Below, one piece after another: positions 7,520 through 16,152 of a stretch of 64,000 nt of DNA. Below the pieces are notes generated by a model. The model was not told the DNA's origin. It was given only the letters and a program-made list of their open reading frames with translations, and did no database searches. Made by a program: the position numbers and the translations under genes. Every line of letters starts with the position of its first letter. Positions within the stretch are counted from its first letter, which is position 1. Source of the DNA: Pseudomonadota bacterium (GTDB lineage Bacteria; Myxococcota_A; UBA796; SXON01); contig JAUXQH010000169.1 of the NCBI GenBank assembly GCA_030685065.1, forward strand, positions 62,001 through 126,000, in the 5' to 3' direction.

Positions 7520-9814
7520 CTACCTCAGCCAGGCGTGCACCGTCTCCACCGCGTGGTCGCTGCCCTCGCCGTGACACACCGCGCAGCTCTCGCCGTACAC
7601 GTCGTCCGTGTTGAGCGCGGCGTGAGCGTAGTCGTCGTCGCTGGTGTGACACGTCATGCACCCGCGGGTCGACGGGTTCTGCCAGGCGGGGTTGTCGCCG
7701 TGACAGGACTCGCAGGCCGCCACGCCGCCGTCCAGGCGCGGGAACGTGATGGCGTACGCGGCCCCGCCGGGAGCGTAGGGCGTGCCGAGATCGGCACCCG
7801 ACGCGTGCGCGCCGTGCGCGATCGCGACGAAGTCCACGCTGACCGCGGGAACCTCGCCGTCCGTCGCGCCCGGGGCGTGGCACGTCACACAGTAGTCGAC
7901 GCCCTTGCGGGAGCCGCCGTGGAACCGCACCTCGCTGTGGCAGGACTCGCAGGCGGCGTCCGCGACGATCGCGTGCGGCTCGACGACGGTGGCATCGCCC
8001 AGGAGCACGTCCAGGAAGCCCGGCTCGGCCTTGCGCCACCGCTCGCTGGTGTCACTGCCGCTGGCGCAGGTCGTGTCCTCCCACAACGCCGTGTACATCA
8101 GCACCTCCACGCGGTAGGTGCCGGACCGCAGCGCCTCCCCGTAGAGGTCACCGAACAAGCCCACGTCCGCCTCGGTGGCGTTGACCTGGAGCGGGTACGT
8201 CGCGGGGATGGCCTGCGCCGTCCCGGTGGTGTCCTGGAACGTGTAGGTCCAGATGTCGGTGGTCGGGTCCACGACGGACGAGCCGAAGACCGAGCCCACC
8301 ACGGTCGTGCTGCTCGCCGAGGGCGACGACAGGATCCGCTGCATCTGGTCGCTGGGGCCGACCAGGACGGCGGTGCCGGAGCCGGAGACCGTCGGGCAGG
8401 TGGACGACGACGCGCTGTAGGCGAAGAACGACTGCGGGATGGGCGTCCCGTCGTCGTACAGCACCGAGAACGTCATGGTGACGGTGTCACCGGCCTGGAG
8501 CGTCGTCGCGCCGTCCCCGTTCGTCACGCTGAGCACCGTGACGTTGACACCGGACTTGTCGGCGGCGTGGCCGTTGCTCGCCCACACGTCCAGCTGGCTC
8601 CGCGGGTCGCCGTGCTCGGGCACGAACCCCGAGGAGTGGCAGACGACGCAGTTGGAGTCGTCCAACTGGACGCCTCCCTCGTGGTTCCCGCCCGTCTCGA
8701 AGTCCACCGTGTCGTGGCAGGAGCCGCAGGCGAGCCGCGTGGGCTTGTCCGCGACGTCGCCACCGGTGGCGCCCTCGTGGCAGGACTCGCAGTCCGAGGC
8801 CGCGAGCGGCCAGCTCGGGAACACCACGTCCGAGAAGTCGTGCTCGTTGTAGTTGGGGTAACCGGCCGCGGCGGCGTCGCCCGGGTAGCCGTTGAGGAGC
8901 GCGCCGTTCGTGAGATCGGCGCCCATGTGGATCTTGTGGATCATGGACGTCATGCCGACGGTCGCGCCCGGCGTGGTCGTGGCGTCGGTCGCCGAGTAGC
9001 GATCCTCCGCGCCGTCCACGTGACAGGTGATGCACAGGTCGAGATCCCGCCGGCTGCCGCCGTGGGCGTCGAACGCCTCCCCGTGGCAGCTCGCGCAATT
9101 CTCCGCGAGCACCACCTGGCGCGGCTCGAGGACCGTGGCGGCGCCGACGAGCACGTTCGTCGTGACGTTGTCCGTCTCGGTGTAGGAGGCGCCGTCCTCG
9201 TCCTCCTGGTTGAGGTAGGCCCAGGCGCCGAGGAGGTAGGTGCCGTCCACCAGCGCGAGGCCGCCCCAATCGCCGTCATCCACCCCGAGGTCGGGCGTGT
9301 CGTTCGGCACGGTGTCGTACACCGCGGGGATGGGGAGGTCGAACGCGTAGGTCCAGGTGCCGTCGTAGTTGTAGACGGCGTTGTCCGCCGGCCGAGCGAG
9401 GTCGGAGCTGTAGATCGCGACCTGCACGTGGCTGGTGGGCCCGGCGAGGTTGAAGTTCAGCCCCGCCAGCTCGGTCATGTCGTACTCGAGCCCGTCGGCA
9501 TCGGTCACGGAGAAGGTGATCTCCGGGAAGTCACCGACCTGGAAGGCGCCGCCCGAGCCGCTGGCCCCGGCGATCGCGACGATCTCCAGGTTCACGCCCC
9601 AGGGGCCGTCCCCCACATGCCCGTCCCGGCCGTCGTGACCGTCCGTCCCGTCCGTCCCGTCGTCCCCGTCCGTCCCGTCGGCCCCGGGGGTTCCGTCCGC
9701 GCCGGCCACGCCGTCCGCGCCCTTGGCGCCGTCGGCCCCGGACCCTCCGGTGCAACCGGCGAGCACGAGGAGCGCCCAACCGGTCGCCCCCGTCATCTGT
9801 TTGAGTAGTCTCAT
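7520..9814 (-). CDS. OmcA/MtrC-family decahaem cytochrome c lipoprotein
   Basis: A 764-residue lipoprotein (lipobox LVLAGC, Cys21) with ten CXXCH motifs in two groups of five separated by beta-rich domains, the plan of the OmcA/MtrC family of outer-surface metal-reducing cytochromes. First group: CASCH, CITCH, CESCH, CGSCH, CVVCH. Second group: CESCH, CVTCH, CESCH, CMTCH, CAVCH. A collagen-like Gly-X-Asp stretch (residues about 24-66) links the lipid anchor to the body. It is the last gene of the multihaem cluster, 58 bases after the hexahaem gene. Expected location is the outer face of the outer membrane, delivering electrons to extracellular acceptors; the acceptor is unknown. Frames extending upstream are shadows of the preceding gene. 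Confidence 0.92.
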   Translation of the reverse strand: MRLLKQMTGATGWALLVLAGCTGGSGADGAKGADGVAGADGTPGADGTDGDDGTDGTDGHDGRDGHVGDGPWGVNLEIVAIAGASGSGGAFQVGDFPEITFSVTDADGLEYDMTELAGLNFNLAGPTSHVQVAIYSSDLARPADNAVYNYDGTWTYAFDLPIPAVYDTVPNDTPDLGVDDGDWGGLALVDGTYLLGAWAYLNQEDEDGASYTETDNVTTNVLVGAATVLEPRQVVLAENCASCHGEAFDAHGGSRRDLDLCITCHVDGAEDRYSATDATTTPGATVGMTSMIHKIHMGADLTNGALLNGYPGDAAAAGYPNYNEHDFSDVVFPSWPLAASDCESCHEGATGGDVADKPTRLACGSCHDTVDFETGGNHEGGVQLDDSNCVVCHSSGFVPEHGDPRSQLDVWASNGHAADKSGVNVTVLSVTNGDGATTLQAGDTVTMTFSVLYDDGTPIPQSFFAYSASSSTCPTVSGSGTAVLVGPSDQMQRILSSPSASSTTVVGSVFGSSVVDPTTDIWTYTFQDTTGTAQAIPATYPLQVNATEADVGLFGDLYGEALRSGTYRVEVLMYTALWEDTTCASGSDTSERWRKAEPGFLDVLLGDATVVEPHAIVADAACESCHSEVRFHGGSRKGVDYCVTCHAPGATDGEVPAVSVDFVAIAHGAHASGADLGTPYAPGGAAYAITFPRLDGGVAACESCHGDNPAWQNPSTRGCMTCHTSDDDYAHAALNTDDVYGESCAVCHGEGSDHAVETVHAWLR

Positions 9815-9846
9815 TTGTCCCTCTGATTGGAAAGATCGATTCTGAA

Positions 9847-9882
9847 GTTCACTGTGGAGCTCACTGTGGAGTTCACTGCTGC
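9847..9882 (+). repeat. Three 12-bp direct repeats
   Basis: Three tandem 12-base units of the form G(T/C)TCACTGTGGA, the third diverging at its end. They straddle the stop codon of the hexahaem cytochrome gene and the short spacer before the decahaem gene. Slippage or a regulatory or mRNA-structure role are both possible; nothing decides. Confidence 0.6.
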
Positions 9883-10562
9883 ACGCCCGTGCCGGTCCGC
9901 CCGAGAAACCCCGTTTGGTGGCAATCGAGACAGGAAAGGGTTCGGCCGCTCTCGTCCTCGGGGCGGACGCCGTCGTGGCAGGCCACGCACGCCTCGGAGG
10001 TCGCGGTGAAGCGATGCACCTCGAGGTGCCGCCCGCCGTGGCAGTCGAGGCACTCGATCGGCCCGGACTCGCCGGCCTTCGCGTCGAGGTGGACACGGTG
10101 GAGCGGGCTGCCGTCCACCTTGACGACGAGGGCACGCAGGTCCTCCGGGAGGGGGCCGGTGAGCGGCTCCTCGTCCCCCGCGTCCGAATGACACTGCTCG
10201 CAGATGACCACCCCCACGTCGGGCTGCGGAATGTCCTCCGGCACCTGGGGGCGATCGAACAGCGCGAGGTAGAGGTTGCTGGGGTAGTGCCGGATGGGCA
10301 CGCGGTGGCAGTCGTGGCACGTCGTGAGGCGCGAATGGGCGGAGCGCTCCCAGGCCTCGTTTGCGTAATCGTGAACGTGACAGTCGTCGCAGAACCGCGC
10401 GTCCTGCCACATGTAGGTGTACATCCCGTCCCCGACGGGAACTCCGGCGGCGCCGCCACCGGCGAGCGCGAACGCGACGAGCGCCAGGGAAAGCGGGTTG
10501 AGGACCAGCCAGGCCCGGGTGGACCGCATCCACGCGAAGACCGCCCGCAGGCGCGCGCGCAT
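9873..10562 (-). CDS. Membrane-anchored hexahaem cytochrome c (NapC/NirT-like)
   Basis: A 229-residue protein with a basic N-terminus, one transmembrane segment (about 18-40) and six haem motifs: CDDCH (about 57), CHDCH, CEQCH, CLDCH, CVACH, CLDCH. An N-terminal anchor followed by a multihaem periplasmic domain is the plan of NapC/NirT/CymA quinol dehydrogenases, although those usually have four or five haems. In this cluster it is the best candidate for passing quinol-pool electrons from the inner membrane to periplasmic haem proteins. Its ATG lies directly before the stop of the 43-residue membrane peptide gene. The C-terminal codons contain short direct repeats. Confidence 0.85.
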   Translation of the reverse strand: MRARLRAVFAWMRSTRAWLVLNPLSLALVAFALAGGGAAGVPVGDGMYTYMWQDARFCDDCHVHDYANEAWERSAHSRLTTCHDCHRVPIRHYPSNLYLALFDRPQVPEDIPQPDVGVVICEQCHSDAGDEEPLTGPLPEDLRALVVKVDGSPLHRVHLDAKAGESGPIECLDCHGGRHLEVHRFTATSEACVACHDGVRPEDESGRTLSCLDCHQTGFLGRTGTGVQQ

Positions 10563-10694
10563 CTACAACCCCCCGTGGTGGTAGGCGGACAGGAGGAAGC
10601 GCACCTGGCCGAGGCCCGGACCGAAGAGGAGAAAGCCGATCACGAACGCCGCGAGGGCGAGCCGGAGGGTGCGGGGCCACACGGAGGAGGTCAT
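10563..10694 (-). CDS. 43-residue single-pass membrane peptide in the cytochrome operon
   Basis: A small gene with an ATG start overlapping the upstream stop as ATGA and a TAG stop abutting the ATG of the hexahaem cytochrome. The peptide starts MTSSVWPRTLRLALAAFVIG, continues hydrophobic (FLLFGPGLGQVRFLL) and ends SAYHHGGL. It therefore has one transmembrane helix, a short basic cytoplasmic side and a His pair near the C-terminus. No family is recognised. Tight coupling on both sides argues that it is real and is made in step with the membrane-anchored cytochrome, perhaps as a small subunit or as haem/quinol-site support (inference). Confidence 0.7.
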   Translation of the reverse strand: MTSSVWPRTLRLALAAFVIGFLLFGPGLGQVRFLLSAYHHGGL

Positions 10695-13189
10695 GGGCTC
10701 GTCCCTCGGAGATCGCCGCGGCGATCGGGCTGGTGGAAGTAGCGATACACCACGAGCGCCTCGTCACCGTGGCAGGCGGCGCAGGCCTCCTTCCAGCCGC
10801 CGGCCTTGCGCAGGTGGTCCTCGCCCGTCGGCTCCGGTCCGTGCACGACGTGGCAGCTCTGGCAGGCGAGATCCCCGTTGGCGCCCGTCGCCGCCGGGAT
10901 GCCGGCGGCGGTGTAGAGGGTGAGGCCGGCCAGGGGGGTCCACCGGGTGCCGTCCGGGAGGAAGGTGGGAACGGGGTGCTCCCAACTGGCGAGCTTCGGG
11001 GCGTCGGCCGCGGAGGTGCCGGGGGCGTGACACCCGAGGCAGCCGCTGCTCGCCGGGTTGGTGGCCCGCGCGAGCGCGGCGGGCGCGGCGGGCGCCTCTC
11101 CGTGCGCGGGGTGGCAGTCGAGGCAGGTCGCCGCGCCGTGACCGCCCCGGTCCGCCGCGGCGGCCTCTGGGGCGTGGCACGTGTCACAGCTCGCCACCTT
11201 GGGCACGTCCGCGGCGTGGGCGTCGTGACAGGTGAGGCACGTGAGGGCGCCGCCGCCCTCGAGGGCCTGCCCCGTCACCGGGTGTCCGGCGCGCCCCGGG
11301 GCGGCGCCGGCCGAGGCGCCCCGCTTCCCGGGGCCGTGGCAGGAGAGGCATCCGGTCGGATCCCCCTCGGTGACCGGGGCCGCGGTGAGGAAGCGCGCGT
11401 CGCGCTGGCCGCCGTGCACGTCGTGGCAGGACGTGCACGTGGGCGAGCCACCCCGGGCGAGGTGGGCGTGGGCGCTCCCCTGGAGGTCGGTGCGCTCGTC
11501 GTGACAGTCAAGGCACACGGCACGGCCGCTCGGGAGGGCGCGGAGCAGCCCCGTCAGCGCGCCGGTGCCGAGGTCGTGGCAGCTCAGGCAGCCGATGCCG
11601 CCCGCCGCCGAGAGCACCACGTGGCCGCCGCGCTTCCCGCCCAGATCGCGCCCGGGCACGTTGCCGAGCGGGTGGTTCGTCGCCTTCTCGGCCATCGCGG
11701 GGTGACAGCCGAGGCAGGTGGCCCCGTCGTTCGGATCGCGGGTGATCGCGTCGCCGGTGGCGCCGTGCATGGCGTGGCAGGAGAGGCAGCTCGCCTGGGT
11801 GGGATCGGTCGAGGATCCGTCGGTTCGGGCCGTGAGGGCGGCGACCAGCGCCGCGCCGGTGGGGTGGCCCGCGCTCGCGGGGCTATCGCCGAGGGTGCCG
11901 CTCCCCGCGCCGGCGTGTTCGTTCTCGGTGTGGCACGCGAGGCAGAGGGCGTCGGCCTCGGCGTCGAGCCGGAGGAACGACGAGCTGCCCTGGTGGCGGA
12001 GGAGCGGCACGGCGGAGCCGGTGGCGACGTCCTCCGGATCGACCACGCCGTGCGGGGAGTGGCAGGTGGTGCAGACGATCTTTCCGTCTTCGAGCGGAAA
12101 GAAGGCGGGGATCGCCGCGACGGGCACCATGTCCCGCGGGTGGTGGCCCAGGCCCGGATCCCAGACCTCGCGGCCGTCGAGCACCAGGCCGTCGTGACAC
12201 TGGACGCACGCGGTGCCGTCGGTGCCGGCCGGATCGGCGTCGGCCTCGACCAGCGTGGTGCGCAACAGCGACGGGGGCGGCGCCTCGGGCAGGGGGCCCG
12301 GGAGCCGCAGGAGGTGCAGCCGCGCCGGCTTCGCGGCGAGCACCGCGACGAGCGAGCTCTCCTGGATCCGCACAGCGACGGGGTGTCCAAAGGCGATCGG
12401 GGCTCCGGCGACGGCGAGGAGGCCGATCGGGTCACCGTCGGCCTCGAAGGCCTGCACGGCGCCGAGCACCGAGTCGGCGACGAGCAGGCCGCCGGGCACG
12501 ACCGCGGCGGACGTGGGACGGAACAGGTGGCCGTCCGAGAGCCCGCGCCGGCCGAAGCCCGCGTCGGGAGTGCCGTCGGCGCCGATGCGCAGCACGCGCG
12601 GGACGAGCGTGTCGACCGCCACGACGACGTCGCCGTCGGGCTCGAGGTCCACGATGCGCCTCAACGGGGCGTGATCGGGGCCCTCGGTGACGGTGCGGGT
12701 CGCCGCGCCGGTACCCGGATCCAGCCAGGAGAGCGCGCCGCTGCGCTCGGCGACGAGCAAGGCCCCGCCGAGGTCGACGACGTCTACCGGGTGCAGCGCC
12801 GTCCCGTCGGCGGCCTGCGGCGCCCGCACGGCGTCGACGGCCCCGCTCGCGGAGAGGTGAAGGAGCCCCCCGGCCTCCGCCCCGTCCCCGGGGACCACCG
12901 CCCACACGCCGCCGTCCGCGGCCGGGGAGAGGCGGACGGCCCGCCCGATGCCCTCGGCCCAGGACCCGCGCGCGGCGCCGTCAGGGCCGTACCGCAGGAT
13001 GCGGCCCTGATGGCCGTCGAGCACGAGCAGGTCGCCGTCGGGACGCCAGAGCACATCCGAGGGCAACACCGAGTCCAGATCCACCGTCGCCACCTCGACG
13101 ACCGGGACCAGCGCGGCGGTGTGGGCGGCGGCTTCCAGCGACGTGTCGGGGCCGTTGCAGGCCGTGAGGAGCAAAGCGAGCGCGATCAT
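10691..13189 (-). CDS. Beta-propeller / 15-haem cytochrome c lipoprotein
   Basis: An 832-residue lipoprotein (MIALALLLTAC, Cys11). Residues about 30-320 form NHL-like propeller repeats (for example DGDLLVLDGHQGRILRYGPDG). From about residue 330 to the end there are fifteen CXXCH motifs, many of the CLSCH or CLDCH type followed by HG or AHG, as in doubled-CXXCH NrfH-like modules. The propeller-haem fusion is unusual: the propeller could dock a partner while the haem chain forms a wire. It overlaps both neighbours as ATGA. A 5' extension of the frame in the upstream gene is a shadow. Likely periplasmic or outer-membrane facing; partners unknown. Confidence 0.88.
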   Translation of the reverse strand: MIALALLLTACNGPDTSLEAAAHTAALVPVVEVATVDLDSVLPSDVLWRPDGDLLVLDGHQGRILRYGPDGAARGSWAEGIGRAVRLSPAADGGVWAVVPGDGAEAGGLLHLSASGAVDAVRAPQAADGTALHPVDVVDLGGALLVAERSGALSWLDPGTGAATRTVTEGPDHAPLRRIVDLEPDGDVVVAVDTLVPRVLRIGADGTPDAGFGRRGLSDGHLFRPTSAAVVPGGLLVADSVLGAVQAFEADGDPIGLLAVAGAPIAFGHPVAVRIQESSLVAVLAAKPARLHLLRLPGPLPEAPPPSLLRTTLVEADADPAGTDGTACVQCHDGLVLDGREVWDPGLGHHPRDMVPVAAIPAFFPLEDGKIVCTTCHSPHGVVDPEDVATGSAVPLLRHQGSSSFLRLDAEADALCLACHTENEHAGAGSGTLGDSPASAGHPTGAALVAALTARTDGSSTDPTQASCLSCHAMHGATGDAITRDPNDGATCLGCHPAMAEKATNHPLGNVPGRDLGGKRGGHVVLSAAGGIGCLSCHDLGTGALTGLLRALPSGRAVCLDCHDERTDLQGSAHAHLARGGSPTCTSCHDVHGGQRDARFLTAAPVTEGDPTGCLSCHGPGKRGASAGAAPGRAGHPVTGQALEGGGALTCLTCHDAHAADVPKVASCDTCHAPEAAAADRGGHGAATCLDCHPAHGEAPAAPAALARATNPASSGCLGCHAPGTSAADAPKLASWEHPVPTFLPDGTRWTPLAGLTLYTAAGIPAATGANGDLACQSCHVVHGPEPTGEDHLRKAGGWKEACAACHGDEALVVYRYFHQPDRRGDLRGTSP

Positions 13190-14046
13190 GGTCCCTTTCC
13201 GTGGCAGGCGCGGCAGAGGGTGCCGTCCGCGGCCGGCAGGGCCAGCAGCGAGGGGTGATCGGTCGTCGGGGGGGGCGCGGCGCGGCGCAACGCCACGGTG
13301 AGGCGGCTGGGAGGGACGGGCGCGGTGGGGTCGTGGGCGTGCACGTCGTGACAGGTCCAGCAGGCGATGCGGTTGCCGGCGTCGAGCGGCAGCGCTTCGG
13401 CCAGCTCTCCGGCGAGCGCGGGCTGAACCGCGCCGACGTGCTCGGCCGCGCCCGCGTGCACCGGACCGGGGTGACAGGTGACACAGGCATCCGCGGGGGA
13501 GAGCATCAGGCGCGCGAGCGCCGGGGGCGCGGCGGGCGCCGGCGCGCCGTTGTGGCAGGCGGCGCACGTGGGGTCATCCGCCGAGGCTTCGCCGGGGTGG
13601 TGGGGGTCCGTCCGCTCGAGCCGGGCCGGTTCGTGGCACCGGTTGCAGAAGTCGACCTTCCGATCGGGGTTGCCCCCGCGCAGGAAGGGCGCGATGCCTT
13701 CGCGGGCGCGGTCACACGAAGGCTCGGCGTGACAGGTGGCGCAGGTCATCACGCCGGCCTCCAGCGGAAAGCCGGGGGCGATGGCGATGGCCTGGGGCTC
13801 CATGCCGACGGGGTGCATGTCGGCGTCGGGGTGGCAGCTCCGGCACGTCGCGTCCACCGGGCGCACGGCGCCGGGGGCGGCGCCGGCGGTGGGGTCGTGG
13901 CACGCGGCACACGCGCCGGGTTGGCCGTGCGGGCTCACGCCGAGCCGGGCCGTCGGGCCTCCGGACGAAGGAGCGGGCGGAGCGGCGAAGAGCGCGGGCG
14001 AAGCCAGCACCACGAGCGCCACGAGCAGGCAGAACATGGCCCTCAT
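13186..14046 (-). CDS. Octahaem periplasmic cytochrome c
   Basis: A 286-residue secreted protein. Its signal peptide (LLVALVVLASPALFAAPPAP) has an Ala-rich cleavage site and no lipobox. Eight CXXCH motifs follow: CAACH, CRSCH, CATCH, CNRCH, CAACH, CVTCH, CWTCH, CRACH. This is a soluble periplasmic haem wire. Its ATG overlaps the previous stop and its TGA overlaps the next ATG, so it is coupled to the diheme lipoprotein upstream and the 15-haem protein downstream. Motif spacing with conserved His residues after the haem sites fits doubled-CXXCH and cytochrome c7-like families. No enzymatic motif such as the CXXCK of nitrite reductase is present. Confidence 0.87.
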   Translation of the reverse strand: MRAMFCLLVALVVLASPALFAAPPAPSSGGPTARLGVSPHGQPGACAACHDPTAGAAPGAVRPVDATCRSCHPDADMHPVGMEPQAIAIAPGFPLEAGVMTCATCHAEPSCDRAREGIAPFLRGGNPDRKVDFCNRCHEPARLERTDPHHPGEASADDPTCAACHNGAPAPAAPPALARLMLSPADACVTCHPGPVHAGAAEHVGAVQPALAGELAEALPLDAGNRIACWTCHDVHAHDPTAPVPPSRLTVALRRAAPPPTTDHPSLLALPAADGTLCRACHGKGP

Positions 14047-14336
14047 CGAGCGCCCCCCGTGTCGCTCTGCGCGCCGTTCGCGCCGTGGCACGCCGCGCAG
14101 GTCTCGAGGCCGCCGGCCTCGATGGTCCCCACGGCCACGTCGTCGATGCAGTCTTCGCGGTGCACGCTCCAGCGCTGATGGCACTGGAAGCACTCGCCGC
14201 TGCCCCAGCCCGAGGGGTGCTCGGGCTCGGTGAGCGCCAGCCCCGCGGGGGAGTTGGCGAGATCGCGCGTCCCCGCGCACGGATCGGGCACCGCGCAGGC
14301 GAGGTGCAGGACGGACAGCAGGAGGAGGGAGATCAC
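14043..14336 (-). CDS. Diheme cytochrome c lipoprotein (GTG start)
   Basis: A 97-residue protein with a lipoprotein signal (ISLLLLSVLHLAC, Cys about 14) and two haem motifs, CFQCH (about 47) and CAACH (about 80). The start is a GTG at 14336 that overlaps the preceding TGA as GTGA; an in-frame upstream ATG would lie inside the heptahaem gene and spoil the signal. A small diheme tethered to a membrane may serve as an electron shuttle between larger haem proteins of the cluster. I do not recognise a named family. Confidence 0.82.
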   Translation of the reverse strand: MISLLLLSVLHLACAVPDPCAGTRDLANSPAGLALTEPEHPSGWGSGECFQCHQRWSVHREDCIDDVAVGTIEAGGLETCAACHGANGAQSDTGGAR

Positions 14337-14935
14337 GGCGACCTCCCGAAGCCCGCGCCGGCCGCGTGGCAGCTGGTGCACTCGTTCTGGATGTGGCAAC
14401 TGTCACAACCCGCGGGCGCGGCGCGCGCCGCGACGCCGTGCACGGTGAGCCAGGAGCGGTCGTGGACCTTGGAGGTCGCGCCCGCGCTCCGATCGTGGCA
14501 CTCGGCGCACGTGGTGCGGGTGTGGCAGTCGCGGCACGTCACCGCGCTCACCGCGGCTTCACCCCCGTGCAGCGCCAGCCAGCCGACCGCGTGGGACTCC
14601 GGAGGCCGCACGTCGGTGTGGCAGGTGGCGCAGGCGCGCGGCGCGCCGGTCATCCCCTCCCCCGCACCCAAGCCACCCTCCCCCGCCGCGTGGCAGGTGT
14701 GACACGTGTCGTTGCGCGGGATGAGCCAGGTGTCCCGCAGCTGGGTCGAGGTGGCGCTCGCATCGCCGGTCGCGCCCACCTGGTGACACGCGGTGCAGGT
14801 GACCCCGGCGCGCTGAAGGGGCTTGGTGTGCCGGGCGTGGTCGAACCGCGCGAAGAGGGCGGCGCGATCGGCCTCTCCGGCGAACGCCGGCAGGACCAGG
14901 ACGAGCACGAGCAGGAGGAGCAGGAGCCGCGTCAT
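14333..14935 (-). CDS. Heptahaem periplasmic cytochrome c
   Basis: A 200-residue protein with a clear signal peptide (MTRLLLLLLVLVLVLPAFAG) and seven CXXCH motifs: CTACH, CHTCH, CATCH, CRDCH, CAECH, CDSCH, CTSCH. Early His residues (FDHARH) can supply axial ligands, as in cytochrome c3/c7 proteins. It directly follows the haem-free barrel gene (overlap of ATG and TGA). By analogy with MtrA partnering MtrB, it is a candidate for the cytochrome that sits in or docks to that barrel; this pairing is inference. MtrA itself has ten haems and is larger. Confidence 0.85.
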   Translation of the reverse strand: MTRLLLLLLVLVLVLPAFAGEADRAALFARFDHARHTKPLQRAGVTCTACHQVGATGDASATSTQLRDTWLIPRNDTCHTCHAAGEGGLGAGEGMTGAPRACATCHTDVRPPESHAVGWLALHGGEAAVSAVTCRDCHTRTTCAECHDRSAGATSKVHDRSWLTVHGVAARAAPAGCDSCHIQNECTSCHAAGAGFGRSP

Positions 14936-16152
14936 GGGGTCTCCAACCGGAGCGCGAGCCAGGCGCGGGGATCCAGCGGGGCGATGGCGTCGTGGGCGAT
15001 CTCGCCGCCGACGGAGAGCGACCAGAAGGACCTCCGCACCTCGGCGGTGGCGCCGAGCACGAGCGCTGTGTCCCACGGCGCGTGCGGCTTGCGGTAGGGC
15101 ACCACCGCCGCGTTCACCGTCAGGAACAGCGGCTGGGGCACCGGGAGCGCGGCGGACGTGCCGAACGACTGGTAGACGCCGCCGGGGCCGGTGGCGCCAT
15201 GCCACGCGGGCGCGAAACACCAGGACTCGGGCGGACAGGTCGGGCGCCACGCCAGCTCGGCGCGGGCCCCCAACTGGCGATCCGGCCCGGAGTCCCAGGT
15301 CTGGACCGCCGCCGACCCCCAGATCTCGGCCCGACGGGCGTCGCTGCGACCGAGGCCGACACCGATCTCCTCCGCGCCCTCGGGCGCGAACGTCGCGAGG
15401 ATCGCGGGGCCGAGCGGGGCGGCGCCGGCCTCGCCGAGGGTCGCGAGCGCCTCCCGGTGCTCGCCGTACACGAGCGCGCGTACGCCGGCCGCCGGGCGGA
15501 AGATCGCCTCGACGCGGCCGCGCTCGAGCACCGGGGCCTCCCCCGCGATGCCGACCGCCACGAGCGCGCTGATGTCGGGCTTTCCGGGCGCGTCCGCGCC
15601 GCTCCAGCGCAGCCGCAGATCGGGGTGGAGCGCAGGGATCGGCCCCGCCTCGCCCCACACACCCGCGATCGCGAGCCAGGCGCCGGCGGCCCCCTCCGCG
15701 CTGGTGAAGGTGGCCGCGAGCCGTGCGACGGGCGCCCCGGAGGCGAGACCGTCCTCCACGGTGAGGAGGCCGACCTGGCGGGCCTGGCCGGCCCACGCCT
15801 CGATCCGCAGGGCGGCGAACGGGGACCAGGCCAGCCGGCCGCCGTCGAGCAGCCGGCCCCAGGTGGGCAGCTCCATGCGCTGGCGCCCCAGCGTCCAATC
15901 GACGCGTCCCGAGCCGCCGTCGGCGGTGAGCACGTAGATCTCCGGAACGACCGGCGAGTCCACTCCGGCGGGCCAACCGACCTCGCCGTAGCCCTCCAGG
16001 CGCGCGGGGCCGAGGTTCCAGGTGCCGGACGCGGACTGCCACCCCGAGACGAACGCGTTCCCGAGCATGTCCGGGCGGGCCTGCACGACGGTGGTGGTGA
16101 CGCCTTCCGGCGCGGCGGCCCAGGCGGACGGGGAGAGCGGGACGAACATCAT
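14932..16152 (-). CDS. Haem-free outer-membrane beta-barrel candidate (porin of the cluster)
   Basis: A 406-residue protein with no CXXCH. It has a short signal-like start (MMFVPLSPSAWAAA) and then a long series of alternating amphipathic strands rich in Trp, Gly, Arg and Asp (for example ARAELAWRP, EIWGSAAVQTWDSG, RAWLALRLE at the C-terminus). This is the texture of an outer-membrane barrel, ending in a hydrophobic strand. It lies in the middle of the multihaem operon with ATGA overlaps on both sides. By analogy with porin-cytochrome conduits (MtrB, PioB) it would be the sheath that lets periplasmic haems reach the surface. It is shorter than MtrB and no sequence match is evident to me. Confidence 0.65.
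   Translation of the reverse strand: MMFVPLSPSAWAAAPEGVTTTVVQARPDMLGNAFVSGWQSASGTWNLGPARLEGYGEVGWPAGVDSPVVPEIYVLTADGGSGRVDWTLGRQRMELPTWGRLLDGGRLAWSPFAALRIEAWAGQARQVGLLTVEDGLASGAPVARLAATFTSAEGAAGAWLAIAGVWGEAGPIPALHPDLRLRWSGADAPGKPDISALVAVGIAGEAPVLERGRVEAIFRPAAGVRALVYGEHREALATLGEAGAAPLGPAILATFAPEGAEEIGVGLGRSDARRAEIWGSAAVQTWDSGPDRQLGARAELAWRPTCPPESWCFAPAWHGATGPGGVYQSFGTSAALPVPQPLFLTVNAAVVPYRKPHAPWDTALVLGATAEVRRSFWSLSVGGEIAHDAIAPLDPRAWLALRLETP

Noticed and set aside
7535..9808. 757-codon plus-strand open frame opposite the decahaem gene
   Set aside because: Antisense shadow: Arg/Val/Gly-rich, no signal or domain; the minus-strand frame has ten haem motifs.
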